64,000 bases of DNA from Aureispira anguillae (GTDB lineage: Bacteria > Bacteroidota > Bacteroidia > Chitinophagales > Saprospiraceae): NCBI RefSeq assembly GCF_026000115.1, contig NZ_AP026867.1, positions 7,293,001 through 7,357,000 of the forward strand, read 5' to 3'. The notes beneath the pieces are model-generated. The model searched no databases and was not told the DNA's origin. It saw only the letters and a list, made by a program, of their open reading frames with translations. The position numbers and the translations under genes were made by a program. Shown in pieces: positions 9,465 through 17,936 of the stretch. How positions within the stretch are numbered: position 1 is the first letter of the stretch; every line of letters starts with the position of its first letter.

Positions 9465-11198
9465 ATGAAAGAAGATTTTTATAAAATAGATGAAACCATA
9501 CAAAACTCTTCTCTTTATAGTGAAGATTTGGCTCCTATTGCACCACAAGATCGAACTTGGACGACTTGGAATTTAGCAACTCTTTGGGTTGGAATGGCAG
9601 TTTGTATTCCAACCTATATGTTAGCAGCTTCCATGATTACGAGTGGCATATCTTGGTGGGGAGCCCTATTAATAATTGGTTTAGGAAATTTAATTGTGAC
9701 CATTCCTATGGTACTGAATGGGCATGCGGGAACCAAATATGGAATTCCTTTTCCTGTGGTTGGACGAGCCGCATTTGGCACGACAGGTATTCACATTGCT
9801 TCTTTGATTCGAGCATTGGTTGCTTGTGGGTGGTTTGGAATACAGACTTGGCTAGGTGGGCTAGCTTTATTTGCGATTGGATGGATCTTGGCGGGGGGAA
9901 GCCCTGCGGAAATACCAGGAGGGACGGGCTTGGGACAATTTATTGGCTTTGGTTTGTTTTGGCTAATGAATGTCTATTTTATTTGGAAAGGAACAGACAG
10001 TATACGGTGGTTAGAAGAATGGTCAGCGCCAATATTGATTGGTATGGGCTTATTACTCATTGGATGGGGGTGGTCTCAGGCTGGAAGTTTTGGTTTGGTA
10101 CTGCAACAGAGTGAACAACTAAAACAAGCAACGGCTATTTATAATAATGACAATGAACCAGTGACCATTGCCGTTCATCCATTGAGGGATAAAAATGGAC
10201 AGCTAAAAGCAACTAAAATTGCTGCATGGGGAATGGCAGATGGAGATACTCCTTTAGCTGTGCATTGGATGCCCTTAGAGGGAGCAGATTTGAATTATAT
10301 TCCTATAGGGCATACCAATGGAGTAGCTAGTGGCTCTAAAATTTTGGTACAGTTTGCCAATGAAGAAACACAGTCTAGTATTGTAGAAGCTAGTCAGCCC
10401 ATAGAGGAAGGAGCTTCTTGGCTTACTTATCTAGGCTTTTTAACTATAATGGTAGGTTTTTGGGGAACAATGGCAATTTCAGTAGCTGATATTACCCGTT
10501 ATGTTCCCACACAACGCAGTCAAATTTTAGGGCAATTCATAGGTTTACCAGGAACGATGATTTTATATTCTTTTGTGGGAATCTTTGTCACTTGTGCTGC
10601 TATCATCAACTTTGATGGAATTTTAATCGGAAATGATGCTCCTTGGGACCCTGTGCAACTACTCAACCAATTTGAAAGTAAGTGGGTCGTTCTAGTGGCA
10701 CAGATTTTTATGTTAATTGCAACGCTAAGTACTAATATTGCAGCCAATGTAATTGCGCCAGCCAATGCATTTTCGAATGTAGCTCCTAAGGCGATTAGCT
10801 TTCGAACGGGTGGTTTTATTACAGCATTTATAGGGATTCTCATCTGCCCTTGGGCACTGATCGGAGATATAATACCTATTTTGTTGTTTGTTAGTGGGCT
10901 ATTAGGGCCTGTATTGGGGGTATTGGTAGCGGATTATTTTTTGGTGCGAAAAACCAAGTTAAACCTAATGGATTTATACAATGAGCACGGGCAATATGGC
11001 GGTTTTAATTTTGCTGCTATGCTTGCTTTGGCAATTGGTGTTGGTGTGGTTTTACTAGGTTTCTTTGTACCCTTACTAGAGATCTTGTATCAATTGTCTT
11101 GGTTTACTGGTTTTTTTGCTTCTCTATTGGTCTATTGGGGATTGGGGAAAAATAATCAAGAGCAAAAAATAAAAGCGAAGGATGTTTTAGATGATTAA
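9465..11198 (+). CDS. NCS1-family nucleobase:cation symporter with a hydrophilic insertion
   Basis: Inner-membrane permease of nucleobase:cation symporter family 1 (Mhp1/CodB/allantoin type). Family signatures are the N-terminal APQDRTWTTWNLATLWVGM stretch, GTKYGIPFPVVGRAAFG, and ADITRYVP before a middle helix. About twelve membrane segments can be seen. It is longer (577) than the usual 450-500 because a hydrophilic segment of about 105 residues (roughly 213-318, starting near LKQATAIYNND) sits between two membrane helices. Expected substrates are uracil, cytosine, hydantoin, allantoin or related compounds. Genome context (MmsA plus omega-aminotransferase) suits a pyrimidine or its breakdown product. 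Confidence 0.9.
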   Translation: MKEDFYKIDETIQNSSLYSEDLAPIAPQDRTWTTWNLATLWVGMAVCIPTYMLAASMITSGISWWGALLIIGLGNLIVTIPMVLNGHAGTKYGIPFPVVGRAAFGTTGIHIASLIRALVACGWFGIQTWLGGLALFAIGWILAGGSPAEIPGGTGLGQFIGFGLFWLMNVYFIWKGTDSIRWLEEWSAPILIGMGLLLIGWGWSQAGSFGLVLQQSEQLKQATAIYNNDNEPVTIAVHPLRDKNGQLKATKIAAWGMADGDTPLAVHWMPLEGADLNYIPIGHTNGVASGSKILVQFANEETQSSIVEASQPIEEGASWLTYLGFLTIMVGFWGTMAISVADITRYVPTQRSQILGQFIGLPGTMILYSFVGIFVTCAAIINFDGILIGNDAPWDPVQLLNQFESKWVVLVAQIFMLIATLSTNIAANVIAPANAFSNVAPKAISFRTGGFITAFIGILICPWALIGDIIPILLFVSGLLGPVLGVLVADYFLVRKTKLNLMDLYNEHGQYGGFNFAAMLALAIGVGVVLLGFFVPLLEILYQLSWFTGFFASLLVYWGLGKNNQEQKIKAKDVLDD

Positions 11199-11335
11199 GC
11201 ATTAACAGCAATGAAATATAAAAGGATATAACAATGCACTAAAATTTCGAAAAAAGACTAGTCTAAAAACGAATTTTCTTCTATCTTGTTAAGTATATAT
11301 TGGATCGAATTTCGTTAAGTGAAAAAAATAATAGC

Positions 11336-12373
11336 ATGAAAGACAATAGAGTTCCAGTAACCATCTTAACAGGTTTTCTAGGAGCAGGGAAAACAACCTT
11401 ATTAAATCATTTAATAACAACAAATCCCAAAATAAAATTTGCCATTATTGAAAATGAATTTGGAGATATTGGCATAGACAATGAGTTGGTTGTAGGGGCA
11501 GATAGTGGTATTTTTGAAATGTCAAATGGTTGTATTTGTTGTACTTTAAATGGAGAATTGGTACAAACATTGGTTGATTTGGTCAACGGAGAACATGAAT
11601 TTGAGCACTTGATTGTCGAAACAACTGGGATTGCAGAGCCAGATGCTGTTGCTGCTGCTTTTGTTGCAGAGCCTGCTATTCAAAGTCGTTTTCGTTTGGA
11701 TGCAACCATCTGTTTGGTGGATGCACATCATGCAGAGGATATTTTAGAGGAACGGGAAGAAGCCAAGCGCCAAATTACCTTTGCAGACTATATTGTTATT
11801 AATAAAGCGAGTGAAGTTTCAACGGAGTATCTTGCTAAGTTGGAACAAATTCTTAGAGCGGCGAATTCTTTTGCAGCCATTGAGCATTGTGATTATGGCA
11901 AGGTAACATCTGATATTTTGAATTTGAATGCATACGATGTACATCAAGTAGAAAAAAAATTAGATCATGCACATACGCATCACGAACATCATCACGATCA
12001 CGAACATCAATGTGATGATAGCTGTTCTCATGGGCATGAAAAACACCACGAACATCATCATCATCACCATCATCATAGCGATATTGTTACACATAGCTTT
12101 ATCATTAAAGCACCTTTGGATGTATTAAAATTTAGGCATTGGCTTAATGTTTTACTCATGATTCAAGGCAAGCACCTCTATCGTGTTAAAGGAATTATGA
12201 ACTTTCAATATCAAGACAAAAAAGCAATTGTTCAATCGGTAAAACAGATGTGTGTATTTACAGCAGGAGACGATTGGAGCGAAAGCGACGAACGATTAAC
12301 TAAAATCGTATTCATAGGAAAGCATTTACGAAAGGATATTTTAGAAAAACAATTAAAAAACTGTTTAGCTTAG
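11336..12373 (+). CDS. G3E-family (CobW/YjiA-type) GTPase with His-rich metal-binding loop
   Basis: Metal-chaperone GTPase of the COG0523 type. From the chosen ATG at 11336 it has Walker A GFLGAGKT (13-20), the metal-binding CICC motif (C66, C68, C69), and ETTGIAEP. A very His-rich stretch runs from residue 211 to 247, with about two dozen His and a DDSC insertion, and the CobW C-terminal domain follows. The reading frame opens earlier with a TTG at 11300, but MKDNRVPVTILTGFLGAGKTT is the normal family N-terminus, so 11336 is preferred (345 residues). The family delivers zinc, cobalt or iron to metalloenzymes. A zinc-dependent amidohydrolase served by it is not in the window. Confidence 0.92.
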   Translation: MKDNRVPVTILTGFLGAGKTTLLNHLITTNPKIKFAIIENEFGDIGIDNELVVGADSGIFEMSNGCICCTLNGELVQTLVDLVNGEHEFEHLIVETTGIAEPDAVAAAFVAEPAIQSRFRLDATICLVDAHHAEDILEEREEAKRQITFADYIVINKASEVSTEYLAKLEQILRAANSFAAIEHCDYGKVTSDILNLNAYDVHQVEKKLDHAHTHHEHHHDHEHQCDDSCSHGHEKHHEHHHHHHHHSDIVTHSFIIKAPLDVLKFRHWLNVLLMIQGKHLYRVKGIMNFQYQDKKAIVQSVKQMCVFTAGDDWSESDERLTKIVFIGKHLRKDILEKQLKNCLA

Positions 12374-12704
12374 TGGCGTAAACTCTAGCAGTTGTAGTTG
12401 ATGATTTTTAAATTAAATGTGGTAAAAATTGTAAAAGATATAGAAAATCATTAACTATGGTATAACGCTTCATTAATAAAGATGGTTGTTTGATAATTTG
12501 TGTGCTAAACTCCAACAGGGCGTAGGCTTTAACTTCTTTTTTTAAGGAATTTATAAGTGGTAATAATAGGACAGGATGATTGAACATCCTAGATGAGTTA
12601 CTTAACTACGCTGCTACTTACTTGAGAATAGTTCGTGGTTGTGAGTCTGCGGGTTGTCAAAGAACGATAAGAATAAAAGACAGAATACCCAAAAAGATAA
12701 AAAT
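12374..12704. other. intergenic region with a family IV element
   Basis: AT-rich spacer between the GTPase and the acetyltransferase. Positions 12485-12665 form a terminal-inverted-repeat element (separate entry). The first 110 bp show no clear terminator. Confidence 0.45.
12485..12665. repeat. family IV TIR element, copy 1
   Basis: The left arm GTTGTTTGATAA (12485-12496) is an imperfect inverted repeat (10 of 12) of the right arm TTGTCAAAGAAC (12654-12665). The right-arm 14-mer TTGTCAAAGAACGA is identical to the one at 17906-17919. The right end is 39 bp before the GNAT start codon. Confidence 0.4.
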
Positions 12705-13292
12705 ATGATTCGCATTGCTAAGGAATCTGATATAGCGGCTATGTTAGCTATTTATGCCCCATTTGTAGAATGTACCGCTGTTACTTTCGACCTGAAAGTT
12801 CCTACATTATCAGAATTTACTGAAAGGATAAAAAAAATACAAACGGAGGCTCCTTGTTTGGTGTATGACTTAGACGGAGAAATATTGGGCTATGCTTATG
12901 CTAGTGCCCACCGTTCTAGAGAAGCCTATAAGTGGACTAGAGAAATGTCTGTATATATTCGAGAAGATGCCAAAACCAAAAAATATGGAACAGCGCTTTA
13001 TTCTTCTCTAATTGAGTTGCTTAAGTGCCAAAACTATCGAAGTGTATTAGCTGGAATTACCTTGCCTAATATACCAAGTGTGAATTTTCATGAACGATTT
13101 GGCTTTCATCCTGTTGGTGTATATGATAATATAGGTTATAAATTAGGAAAACCTCATCGTGTAGGTTGGTGGCAGCTAATGATTGATAGCGATGATAAAG
13201 AGGTGAAGGAAATCATTGCACTAGACAAAATTCTCGCTACAGAAGAAGGGCAAAAAGCCTTAAAAAAGGGAGAATCTAGGATCTTAATTTAA
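12705..13292 (+). CDS. GNAT acetyltransferase, phosphinothricin/PAT-like
   Basis: GCN5-related N-acetyltransferase in the PAT/bar-like group: MIRIAKESDIAAMLAIYAPFV at the N-terminus, the acetyl-CoA loop KKYGTALYSSL, then NIPSVNFHERFGFHPVGVY and a late Trp-rich WWQLMI stretch. Such enzymes acetylate small amines (phosphinothricin, methionine sulfone/sulfoximine), and the true substrate here is unknown. The frame opens at a TTG (12654) that lies inside the repeat element. The ATG at 12705 gives the standard N-terminus and 195 residues, so it is preferred. An additional C-terminal tail of about 35 charged residues follows the core domain. Confidence 0.85.
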   Translation: MIRIAKESDIAAMLAIYAPFVECTAVTFDLKVPTLSEFTERIKKIQTEAPCLVYDLDGEILGYAYASAHRSREAYKWTREMSVYIREDAKTKKYGTALYSSLIELLKCQNYRSVLAGITLPNIPSVNFHERFGFHPVGVYDNIGYKLGKPHRVGWWQLMIDSDDKEVKEIIALDKILATEEGQKALKKGESRILI

Positions 13293-13314
13293 AACAACGT
13301 CTTTATAAAAAAAT

Positions 13315-13361
13315 AAAAAAGCCGCAACCTGTCTATTATCATACAGTGTTAGCGGCTTTTG
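13315..13361 (+). terminator. rho-independent terminator
   Basis: AAAAGCCGC (13317-13325) pairs with GCGGCTTTT (13352-13360), with further partial pairing inside. It lies 24 bp after the GNAT stop codon. Confidence 0.85.
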
Positions 13362-13378
13362 TAGTATAATCACTCTTT

Positions 13379-13539
13379 GAAGTTGTTTAAAAATGGAGTT
13401 TTGTTGATAATGAGTACTAAATTTTTAGATAATCGAGGCAAAAATCTAGTTCATAGCAGCGCTATGGGGTAGATTTTTAACGATGAGTAACTGAAAATTA
13501 GCTTTCATTAGCAATGTAAGGCTACTCTTAAACAACTTC
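13379..13539. repeat. family III TIR element, copy 2
   Basis: Perfect 12-bp inverted arms GAAGTTGTTTAA (13379-13390) and TTAAACAACTTC (13528-13539) enclose about 137 bp of non-coding sequence. The arms match those of the element around 8522-8778. The right end is 23 bp before the aldo/keto reductase start. Confidence 0.65.
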
Positions 13540-13562
13540 TTTATAAATTAATTCAAATAAAA

Positions 13563-14549
13563 ATGGAATACAGACGATTAGGTAAATCGGGCTTACAAGT
13601 AAGTGCACTCTCTTTGGGATCGTGGTTGACATTTGGTAAGCAAATTGGGGATGATGTTGCAGAACAGCTTATGGTGGAGGCTTATGACCAAGGAGTTAAT
13701 TTCTTTGATAATGCCGAAATTTATGCTCGTGGAAAATCAGAATTGGTGATGGGCAAAATTCTAAAAAAAGTGGGATGGCGTAGAAGCTCTTACGTTGTTT
13801 CTAGCAAGGCTTTTTTTGGGGATGGGAACACGCTTCCGAATGAGACAGGATTGAGTCGAAAGCATTTGATTGAGGCTTGTGAAGCAGCTCTAAAACGTTT
13901 GCAAGTAGAGTATTTAGATTTGTATTTTTGTCACCGTCCAGATAAAAATACGCCTATTGAAGAAACAGTTCGTACCATGAATACCTTAATTGAACAAGGT
14001 AAAATTTTCTATTGGGGAACCTCCGAATGGTCTGCTCAAGAGATTATGGAGGCACATATGGTTGCCGAAAAATATGGTTTGATAGGCCCTACTATGGAGC
14101 AGCCTCAGTACAATATGTTTCATAGAGAAAAAGTAGAAGTTGAATTTTCGCAAGTGTACAAAACGGTAGGTTTGGGAACGACTATTTGGTCTCCATTGGC
14201 TTCAGGTGTATTAACCAATAAGTATATTGATGGTAGCGATACACAGGGGACTCGTTTGGGAATGGAAGGTTTGGAATGGCTAAAAGAGCGTTCTTTGACA
14301 GAAGAACGATTGAACACCGTTAGGAACCTATCCAAAATTGCCAATGATTTGGGAACTTCTGTTGCTAAATTGGCAGTCGCTTGGTGTTTGAGCAATCCTA
14401 ATGTAAGTACTGTAATTTTAGGCGCTTCAAAATTACATCATCTTCAGGAAACCTTGACTTCTATTGATTTGTTGGATCAAATGACACCTGATGTTTTAGA
14501 AGCAATAGAAACAGCTTTGGGCAATAAACCTAAACGACCTGCTTTCTAG
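13563..14549 (+). CDS. aldo/keto reductase, Kv-beta-like
   Basis: NADPH-dependent aldo/keto reductase resembling the potassium-channel beta-subunit group (AKR6-like). It starts MEYRRLGKSGLQVSALSLGSW. The catalytic tetrad is complete: D49, Y54 (FFDNAEIYARGKSE), K82 (VVSSKAFF) and H124 (LYFCHRPD). The NADPH-side motif IWSPLASGVLTNKY and a C-terminal ILGASKLHHLQETL stretch are in place. The length of 328 is normal. It is cytosolic; the substrate is probably a reactive aldehyde or ketone but cannot be assigned. Transcription appears to start beside the family III element and end at the strong terminator after the gene. Confidence 0.92.
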   Translation: MEYRRLGKSGLQVSALSLGSWLTFGKQIGDDVAEQLMVEAYDQGVNFFDNAEIYARGKSELVMGKILKKVGWRRSSYVVSSKAFFGDGNTLPNETGLSRKHLIEACEAALKRLQVEYLDLYFCHRPDKNTPIEETVRTMNTLIEQGKIFYWGTSEWSAQEIMEAHMVAEKYGLIGPTMEQPQYNMFHREKVEVEFSQVYKTVGLGTTIWSPLASGVLTNKYIDGSDTQGTRLGMEGLEWLKERSLTEERLNTVRNLSKIANDLGTSVAKLAVAWCLSNPNVSTVILGASKLHHLQETLTSIDLLDQMTPDVLEAIETALGNKPKRPAF

Positions 14550-14565
14550 AAAAATAATTTGAGTT

Positions 14566-14604
14566 GCTTTGTTGTAAAGAATTACTTTACAACAAAGCCT
14601 TTTT
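14566..14604. terminator. bidirectional terminator between convergent genes
   Basis: A perfect 14-bp stem GCTTTGTTGTAAAG (14566-14579) / CTTTACAACAAAGC (14585-14598) has a 5-nt loop and CTTTTT follows. It separates the + strand reductase from the - strand gpsA. Confidence 0.9.
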
Positions 14605-14611
14605 GAATCAC

Positions 14612-15649
14612 CTAAGGCAAAAAATCCACATCAACAGCATAGGGATAAGTAATCAAAAATTGGATGGCGTTATCAACGGGCATCTTCTTAAAGAATACTC
14701 GATAAACAATTTCTACAATAGGAGTTGTAATTCCTAAATGAGCTCCTAAAGCTCGAATTGTTTCTAGTGTTTTGACTCCCTCTATAACATCAGTTGATGT
14801 CTCCATAATATCATCCAATGTTTCTCCTTTTCCTAGACGATACCCTGCCTTGTAATTTCTACTATTTTCACTAGAAGCAGTAGCAACCAAATCACCAATT
14901 CCTGCAACGCCCAAAAAAGGCTTTACATCAGCTCCTACGGCCTTGCCAATATGGATCATTTCAGATAGTCCTCGTGTGACCAGCAATGCCCAGAGGTTTT
15001 TTCCTAAGCCCTTACCGCCCAATATTCCAGCAGCTAATGCTATAATATTTTTTAGAGCACCAGCCAGTTCTGCTCCGATAATATCATGGTCGCCATAAAC
15101 TTGGAAACGGTTACTTTTGAGAACGGCTTGTCCTGCTTTGATGACTTCTGTAAATGGGCTGGCAATAAGCGTAGCGGCTGGCTGTCCTTCCATAATTTCT
15201 TTCGAAAGGTTAGGACCCGATAAACAGCCAATTCTACAAACAATACTTTCTTCTTCAATAACCTGACTCATGGTTTTTATATGCTCTGGATGTAGCGATT
15301 GTCCTTGAGGAAGGTCTTGCAAATCTAAACCTTTGGTACCATGTATGAGAAAATGGGTAGGATTGAGGTAAGGGCTGAGTTGCTTCATCATACTTCGGAA
15401 AGCTTGCGAAGGCACAATAGGGAAGATAAGTTGACATTTTTGAGCGACCAACTGCAAATCAGAAACGGCTTGGATACGTGGCGATAAAACACTGTATCGC
15501 CCTTCTCTTTTTTCTATTGCTAGACGAACTTCTTCTCGGCGAGCGTAAAGCAAGACATCTACATTTTCAGCCAACAAATTGGCAATTGCCATACCAAAGC
15601 TGCCTGAGCCAATAATTCCAACAGGGTTTTTATGTTCTGATCCTTCCAT
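14612..15649 (-). CDS. gpsA: NAD(P)-dependent glycerol-3-phosphate dehydrogenase
   Basis: Makes sn-glycerol-3-phosphate from dihydroxyacetone phosphate for phospholipid synthesis, in the cytosol. Rossmann motif GSGSFG (14-19), HGTKG with K106, LSGPNLSKEI (143-152), catalytic K200 in ELAGALKNIIALAAG, and NSRNYKAGYRLGKG are all present. The length of 345 is typical. It stands alone on the minus strand. The 393-bp space to the next + strand gene holds a family I repeat element. Confidence 0.95.
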   Translation of the reverse strand: MEGSEHKNPVGIIGSGSFGMAIANLLAENVDVLLYARREEVRLAIEKREGRYSVLSPRIQAVSDLQLVAQKCQLIFPIVPSQAFRSMMKQLSPYLNPTHFLIHGTKGLDLQDLPQGQSLHPEHIKTMSQVIEEESIVCRIGCLSGPNLSKEIMEGQPAATLIASPFTEVIKAGQAVLKSNRFQVYGDHDIIGAELAGALKNIIALAAGILGGKGLGKNLWALLVTRGLSEMIHIGKAVGADVKPFLGVAGIGDLVATASSENSRNYKAGYRLGKGETLDDIMETSTDVIEGVKTLETIRALGAHLGITTPIVEIVYRVFFKKMPVDNAIQFLITYPYAVDVDFLP

Positions 15650-15848
15650 ATCTTTAATTCAATTCTATCCAGTCTATTTCAAACGAAGTTAAGTATTTTA
15701 ATATAAATTATGAAACGAAGCGGATAGAGGAATTAGAAACTATTCTTTATAAGCTTGCAATTGAGAATGTTCTGTTAAAATTATCCTAAAAGATAAAAAA
15801 AAGAAGTAGCACTGCACCAAAAAAATAAGAACGGGCATCTTATTAGTT

Positions 15849-15992
15849 AATACTCCGCTGATTTTTTAGTTTTTTAACAAAAAACATAAAAAAGCATCTT
15901 GTATCAATTTGATAATCAGTCTTTTAATGTTTTAGTTAATGAAAATGTATTTTGTTGATTATCAAGTTGATACGATTTTATAGCGGAGTGAT
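15849..15992. repeat. family I intergenic TIR element, copy 2 (minimal form)
   Basis: Runs from AATACTCCGCTGATT to AGCGGAGTGAT. It is the shortest full copy (144 bp) and appears to be the core: the interior has AACAAAAAACATAAAAAAGC and AATCAGTCTTTTAATG, both shared with copy 5 at 59.2 kb. An inner inverted repeat (GTATCAATTTGATAATCA with TGATTATCAAGTTGATAC, one mismatch) would form a second hairpin. The rest of the gpsA-VWA spacer shows nothing. Confidence 0.75.
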
Positions 15993-16042
15993 GATTAGTT
16001 ATAACATCAAAAAAAAATATTTCCCAACAAAAAGTACGCACC

Positions 16043-17191
16043 ATGTTTAAATTAATTTCAATATTGAGTATTTGGTTTTCTGCCTTATGTGTTCCTACAG
16101 CAGAACTCAACCAACCAACAAATGAACAAGCCCCTGATCGAACTGCAAAAATTCAGGTTGCCTTATTATTAGATACTAGTGGCAGTATGGATGGACTGAT
16201 CGAACAAGCAAAATCTCAACTCTGGAAAATGGTCAATGAATTGGCTACCTCCAAAAAAGGGGGAAAGGCTCCTGCTATTGAATTGGCTTTATACGAATAC
16301 GGAAAAAGCTCTTTGCCACAAGGAAAAGGATATTTACAACAGTTGGTTCCTTTAACCACAGATTTAGATTTAGTTTCCGAAAAACTTTTTGGACTCCAAA
16401 CCAATGGGGGAGATGAGTATTGTGGCTGGGTGATTCAGGAGGCTACTCAAAATTTGAAATGGAGTGAGAGCAATGAGGATTTAAAAATTATTATTATTGC
16501 GGGGAATGAAGAGTTTACGCAAGGTACTGTTGATTACAAAAAGGCTTGTAAGGGAGCGATTACGAATGGAATTGTTGTTAATACGATTTATTGTGGTGAT
16601 TGTGAAGAGGGGATTCGTTATTGGTGGAAAGATGGTGCAGATCGTGCCGATGGCAAATATATGTGTATCAATCAAAACGATCAAGTTGCTCATATTGAAA
16701 CGCCTTATGATAAAGAAATTAGTACATTAAATGACGAATTAAACAAAACGTACATTGCATTTGGTAGCGCAGGTAAAGATAGACAGGCTCGTCAGTTGAA
16801 GCAGGATGCGAATGCTGATTCTTATGGTATGGCTAACAAAGCAGAACGAGCTATTTCTAAATCTAAAAAATCAACTTACAATAATGCTGCTTGGGATGCA
16901 GTAGATGCTGTTGCTGAGGATGAGGAATTTATCGTAAAATTGGAAGAGGAGCAATTGCCAGAGGAAATGAAAAAAATGACGATGGAAGAACGCAAAAATT
17001 ATGTGGAAGAAAAAGCAAAGGAACGTGAAGAGATTCAGCGTAAAATCCAAGAAGCTGCTAAAAAGCGTACTGCTTTTATTACCGAAAAACACAAGGAAGC
17101 AGCAGGTGATGAAAAAAATACATTGGATGCTGTTATGTTGAAAGCCGTTAGAGAACAGGCAGAAAAGCAGAAATTTAAGTTTGAGAAATAA
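16043..17191 (+). CDS. exported von Willebrand factor A domain protein
   Basis: Signal-peptide-like start (MFKLISILSIWFSALCVPTA) followed by a VWA domain from about residue 36. The MIDAS metal site DTSGS is at 44-48. The rest of the domain includes LALYEYGKSS, a TNGGDEYCGWVI stretch and IIIIAGNEEFTQG, which is the usual form of this periplasmic VWA family. The last 90 or so residues are Glu/Lys-rich and predicted to be a long helix or coiled coil. It is probably a periplasmic or surface metal-dependent protein-binding factor; partner unknown. No operon partner is evident: upstream is the family I element and downstream a convergent terminator. Confidence 0.85.
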   Translation: MFKLISILSIWFSALCVPTAELNQPTNEQAPDRTAKIQVALLLDTSGSMDGLIEQAKSQLWKMVNELATSKKGGKAPAIELALYEYGKSSLPQGKGYLQQLVPLTTDLDLVSEKLFGLQTNGGDEYCGWVIQEATQNLKWSESNEDLKIIIIAGNEEFTQGTVDYKKACKGAITNGIVVNTIYCGDCEEGIRYWWKDGADRADGKYMCINQNDQVAHIETPYDKEISTLNDELNKTYIAFGSAGKDRQARQLKQDANADSYGMANKAERAISKSKKSTYNNAAWDAVDAVAEDEEFIVKLEEEQLPEEMKKMTMEERKNYVEEKAKEREEIQRKIQEAAKKRTAFITEKHKEAAGDEKNTLDAVMLKAVREQAEKQKFKFEK

Positions 17192-17256
17192 AAAATTAAG
17201 CAGAAATAAACTTAGTTATTTTTAAATGTATAATTATTTGATAAACTGGTGATTTT

Positions 17257-17308
17257 GTTGCTTGGGTTGTGTGGAATCTCATATTCATACAACCCAAGCA
17301 ACTTTTTT
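17257..17308. terminator. bidirectional terminator between convergent genes
   Basis: A perfect 14-bp stem GTTGCTTGGGTTGT (17257-17270) / ACAACCCAAGCAAC (17289-17302) is followed by six T. It lies between the VWA gene (+) and the DCC gene (-). Confidence 0.9.
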
Positions 17309-17334
17309 GAAATTTTGTAGTTGCTGTTTAAGAA

Positions 17335-17748
17335 CTATAAAAAACGTTTACGAAGCTCAGGACTAGGCATCATGCAACTATCTTTTTCGCCAAACCAACG
17401 ATATCGATTTCTCCCAATCCAACGATAAATAGGATGTCGGATAAAGGAAGGCACCAATAAAAAAATCGATAAAATAGGCCATAAACCCGATAATTTTCGA
17501 GCAATTCGCAGAGGAGCCGTAGAATAAGTATAGGCTTTCCCATGCTCAATTAACACAACCGTATCCAAAGCATCTAAGGGAAGCTTATATTGTTCCAATA
17601 AGGCTTTGCCTTTCTCCGATTGTAAGGCTCCAAATTTAAAATAGTTCTTAGCATCACGCTTAATAACGAACTGTACAGAGTGGTTACACAAATTGCATAC
17701 CCCATCAAAAAGCACGATAGCTGTTGGATTATCTACCATAAACACCAT
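17335..17748 (-). CDS. DCC-family thiol-disulfide oxidoreductase-like protein (DUF393)
   Basis: Small protein with the defining motif DGVCNLC (15-21) after an FDG strand, then FVIKRD and FGALQSEKG, a hydrophobic segment (PILSIFLLVPSFIRHPIYRWIG), and a terminal KDSCMMPSPELRKRFL. This is the standard DCC layout at a normal length of 137. The family is predicted to be thioredoxin-like. A start at the second Met (17739) is equally possible. The left half of a family I element begins 29 bp upstream of the start. Confidence 0.93.
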   Translation of the reverse strand: MVFMVDNPTAIVLFDGVCNLCNHSVQFVIKRDAKNYFKFGALQSEKGKALLEQYKLPLDALDTVVLIEHGKAYTYSTAPLRIARKLSGLWPILSIFLLVPSFIRHPIYRWIGRNRYRWFGEKDSCMMPSPELRKRFL

Positions 17749-17777
17749 TAGAATTTAAGATTGTGTTTAAATTTTAC

Positions 17778-17797
17778 ATTACTCCGTTGATTTTATT
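17778..17797. repeat. degenerate left end of a family I element
   Basis: ATTACTCCGTTGATTTTATT matches the left terminus of family I elements, but no matching right end (AACGGAGTAAT-like) follows before 17936. It is probably a truncated remnant. Confidence 0.4.
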
Positions 17798-17837
17798 AAA
17801 CTTAAAAAAGCTGGCTCGCAAGCACTTGTTTTAAGTA

Positions 17838-17917
17838 GTTATTTGGCAAATCGTGTGGAAATAATAGAACACAATGGCTGTTGCTTTTAATTATGATCAC
17901 ATGATTTGTCAAAGAAC
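17838..17917. repeat. family IV TIR element, copy 2
   Basis: The left arm GTTATTTGGCAA (17838-17849) and right arm TTGTCAAAGAAC (17906-17917) pair at 10 of 12 positions. The right arm and the TGTG following the left arm match the element at 12485-12665. Confidence 0.35.
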
Positions 17918-17936
17918 GAAAAAATTTAGAAAGACT

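Noticed and set aside
9557-10114. 185-residue ORF on the + strand inside the permease gene
   Set aside because: Out-of-frame shadow of a Trp/Gly-rich membrane protein, with no plausible start context or domain.
11300-12704. Upstream TTG starts for the GTPase (11300) and GNAT (12654)
   Set aside because: ATG codons at 11336 and 12705 give the family-typical N-termini; the 12654 start lies in a repeat arm.
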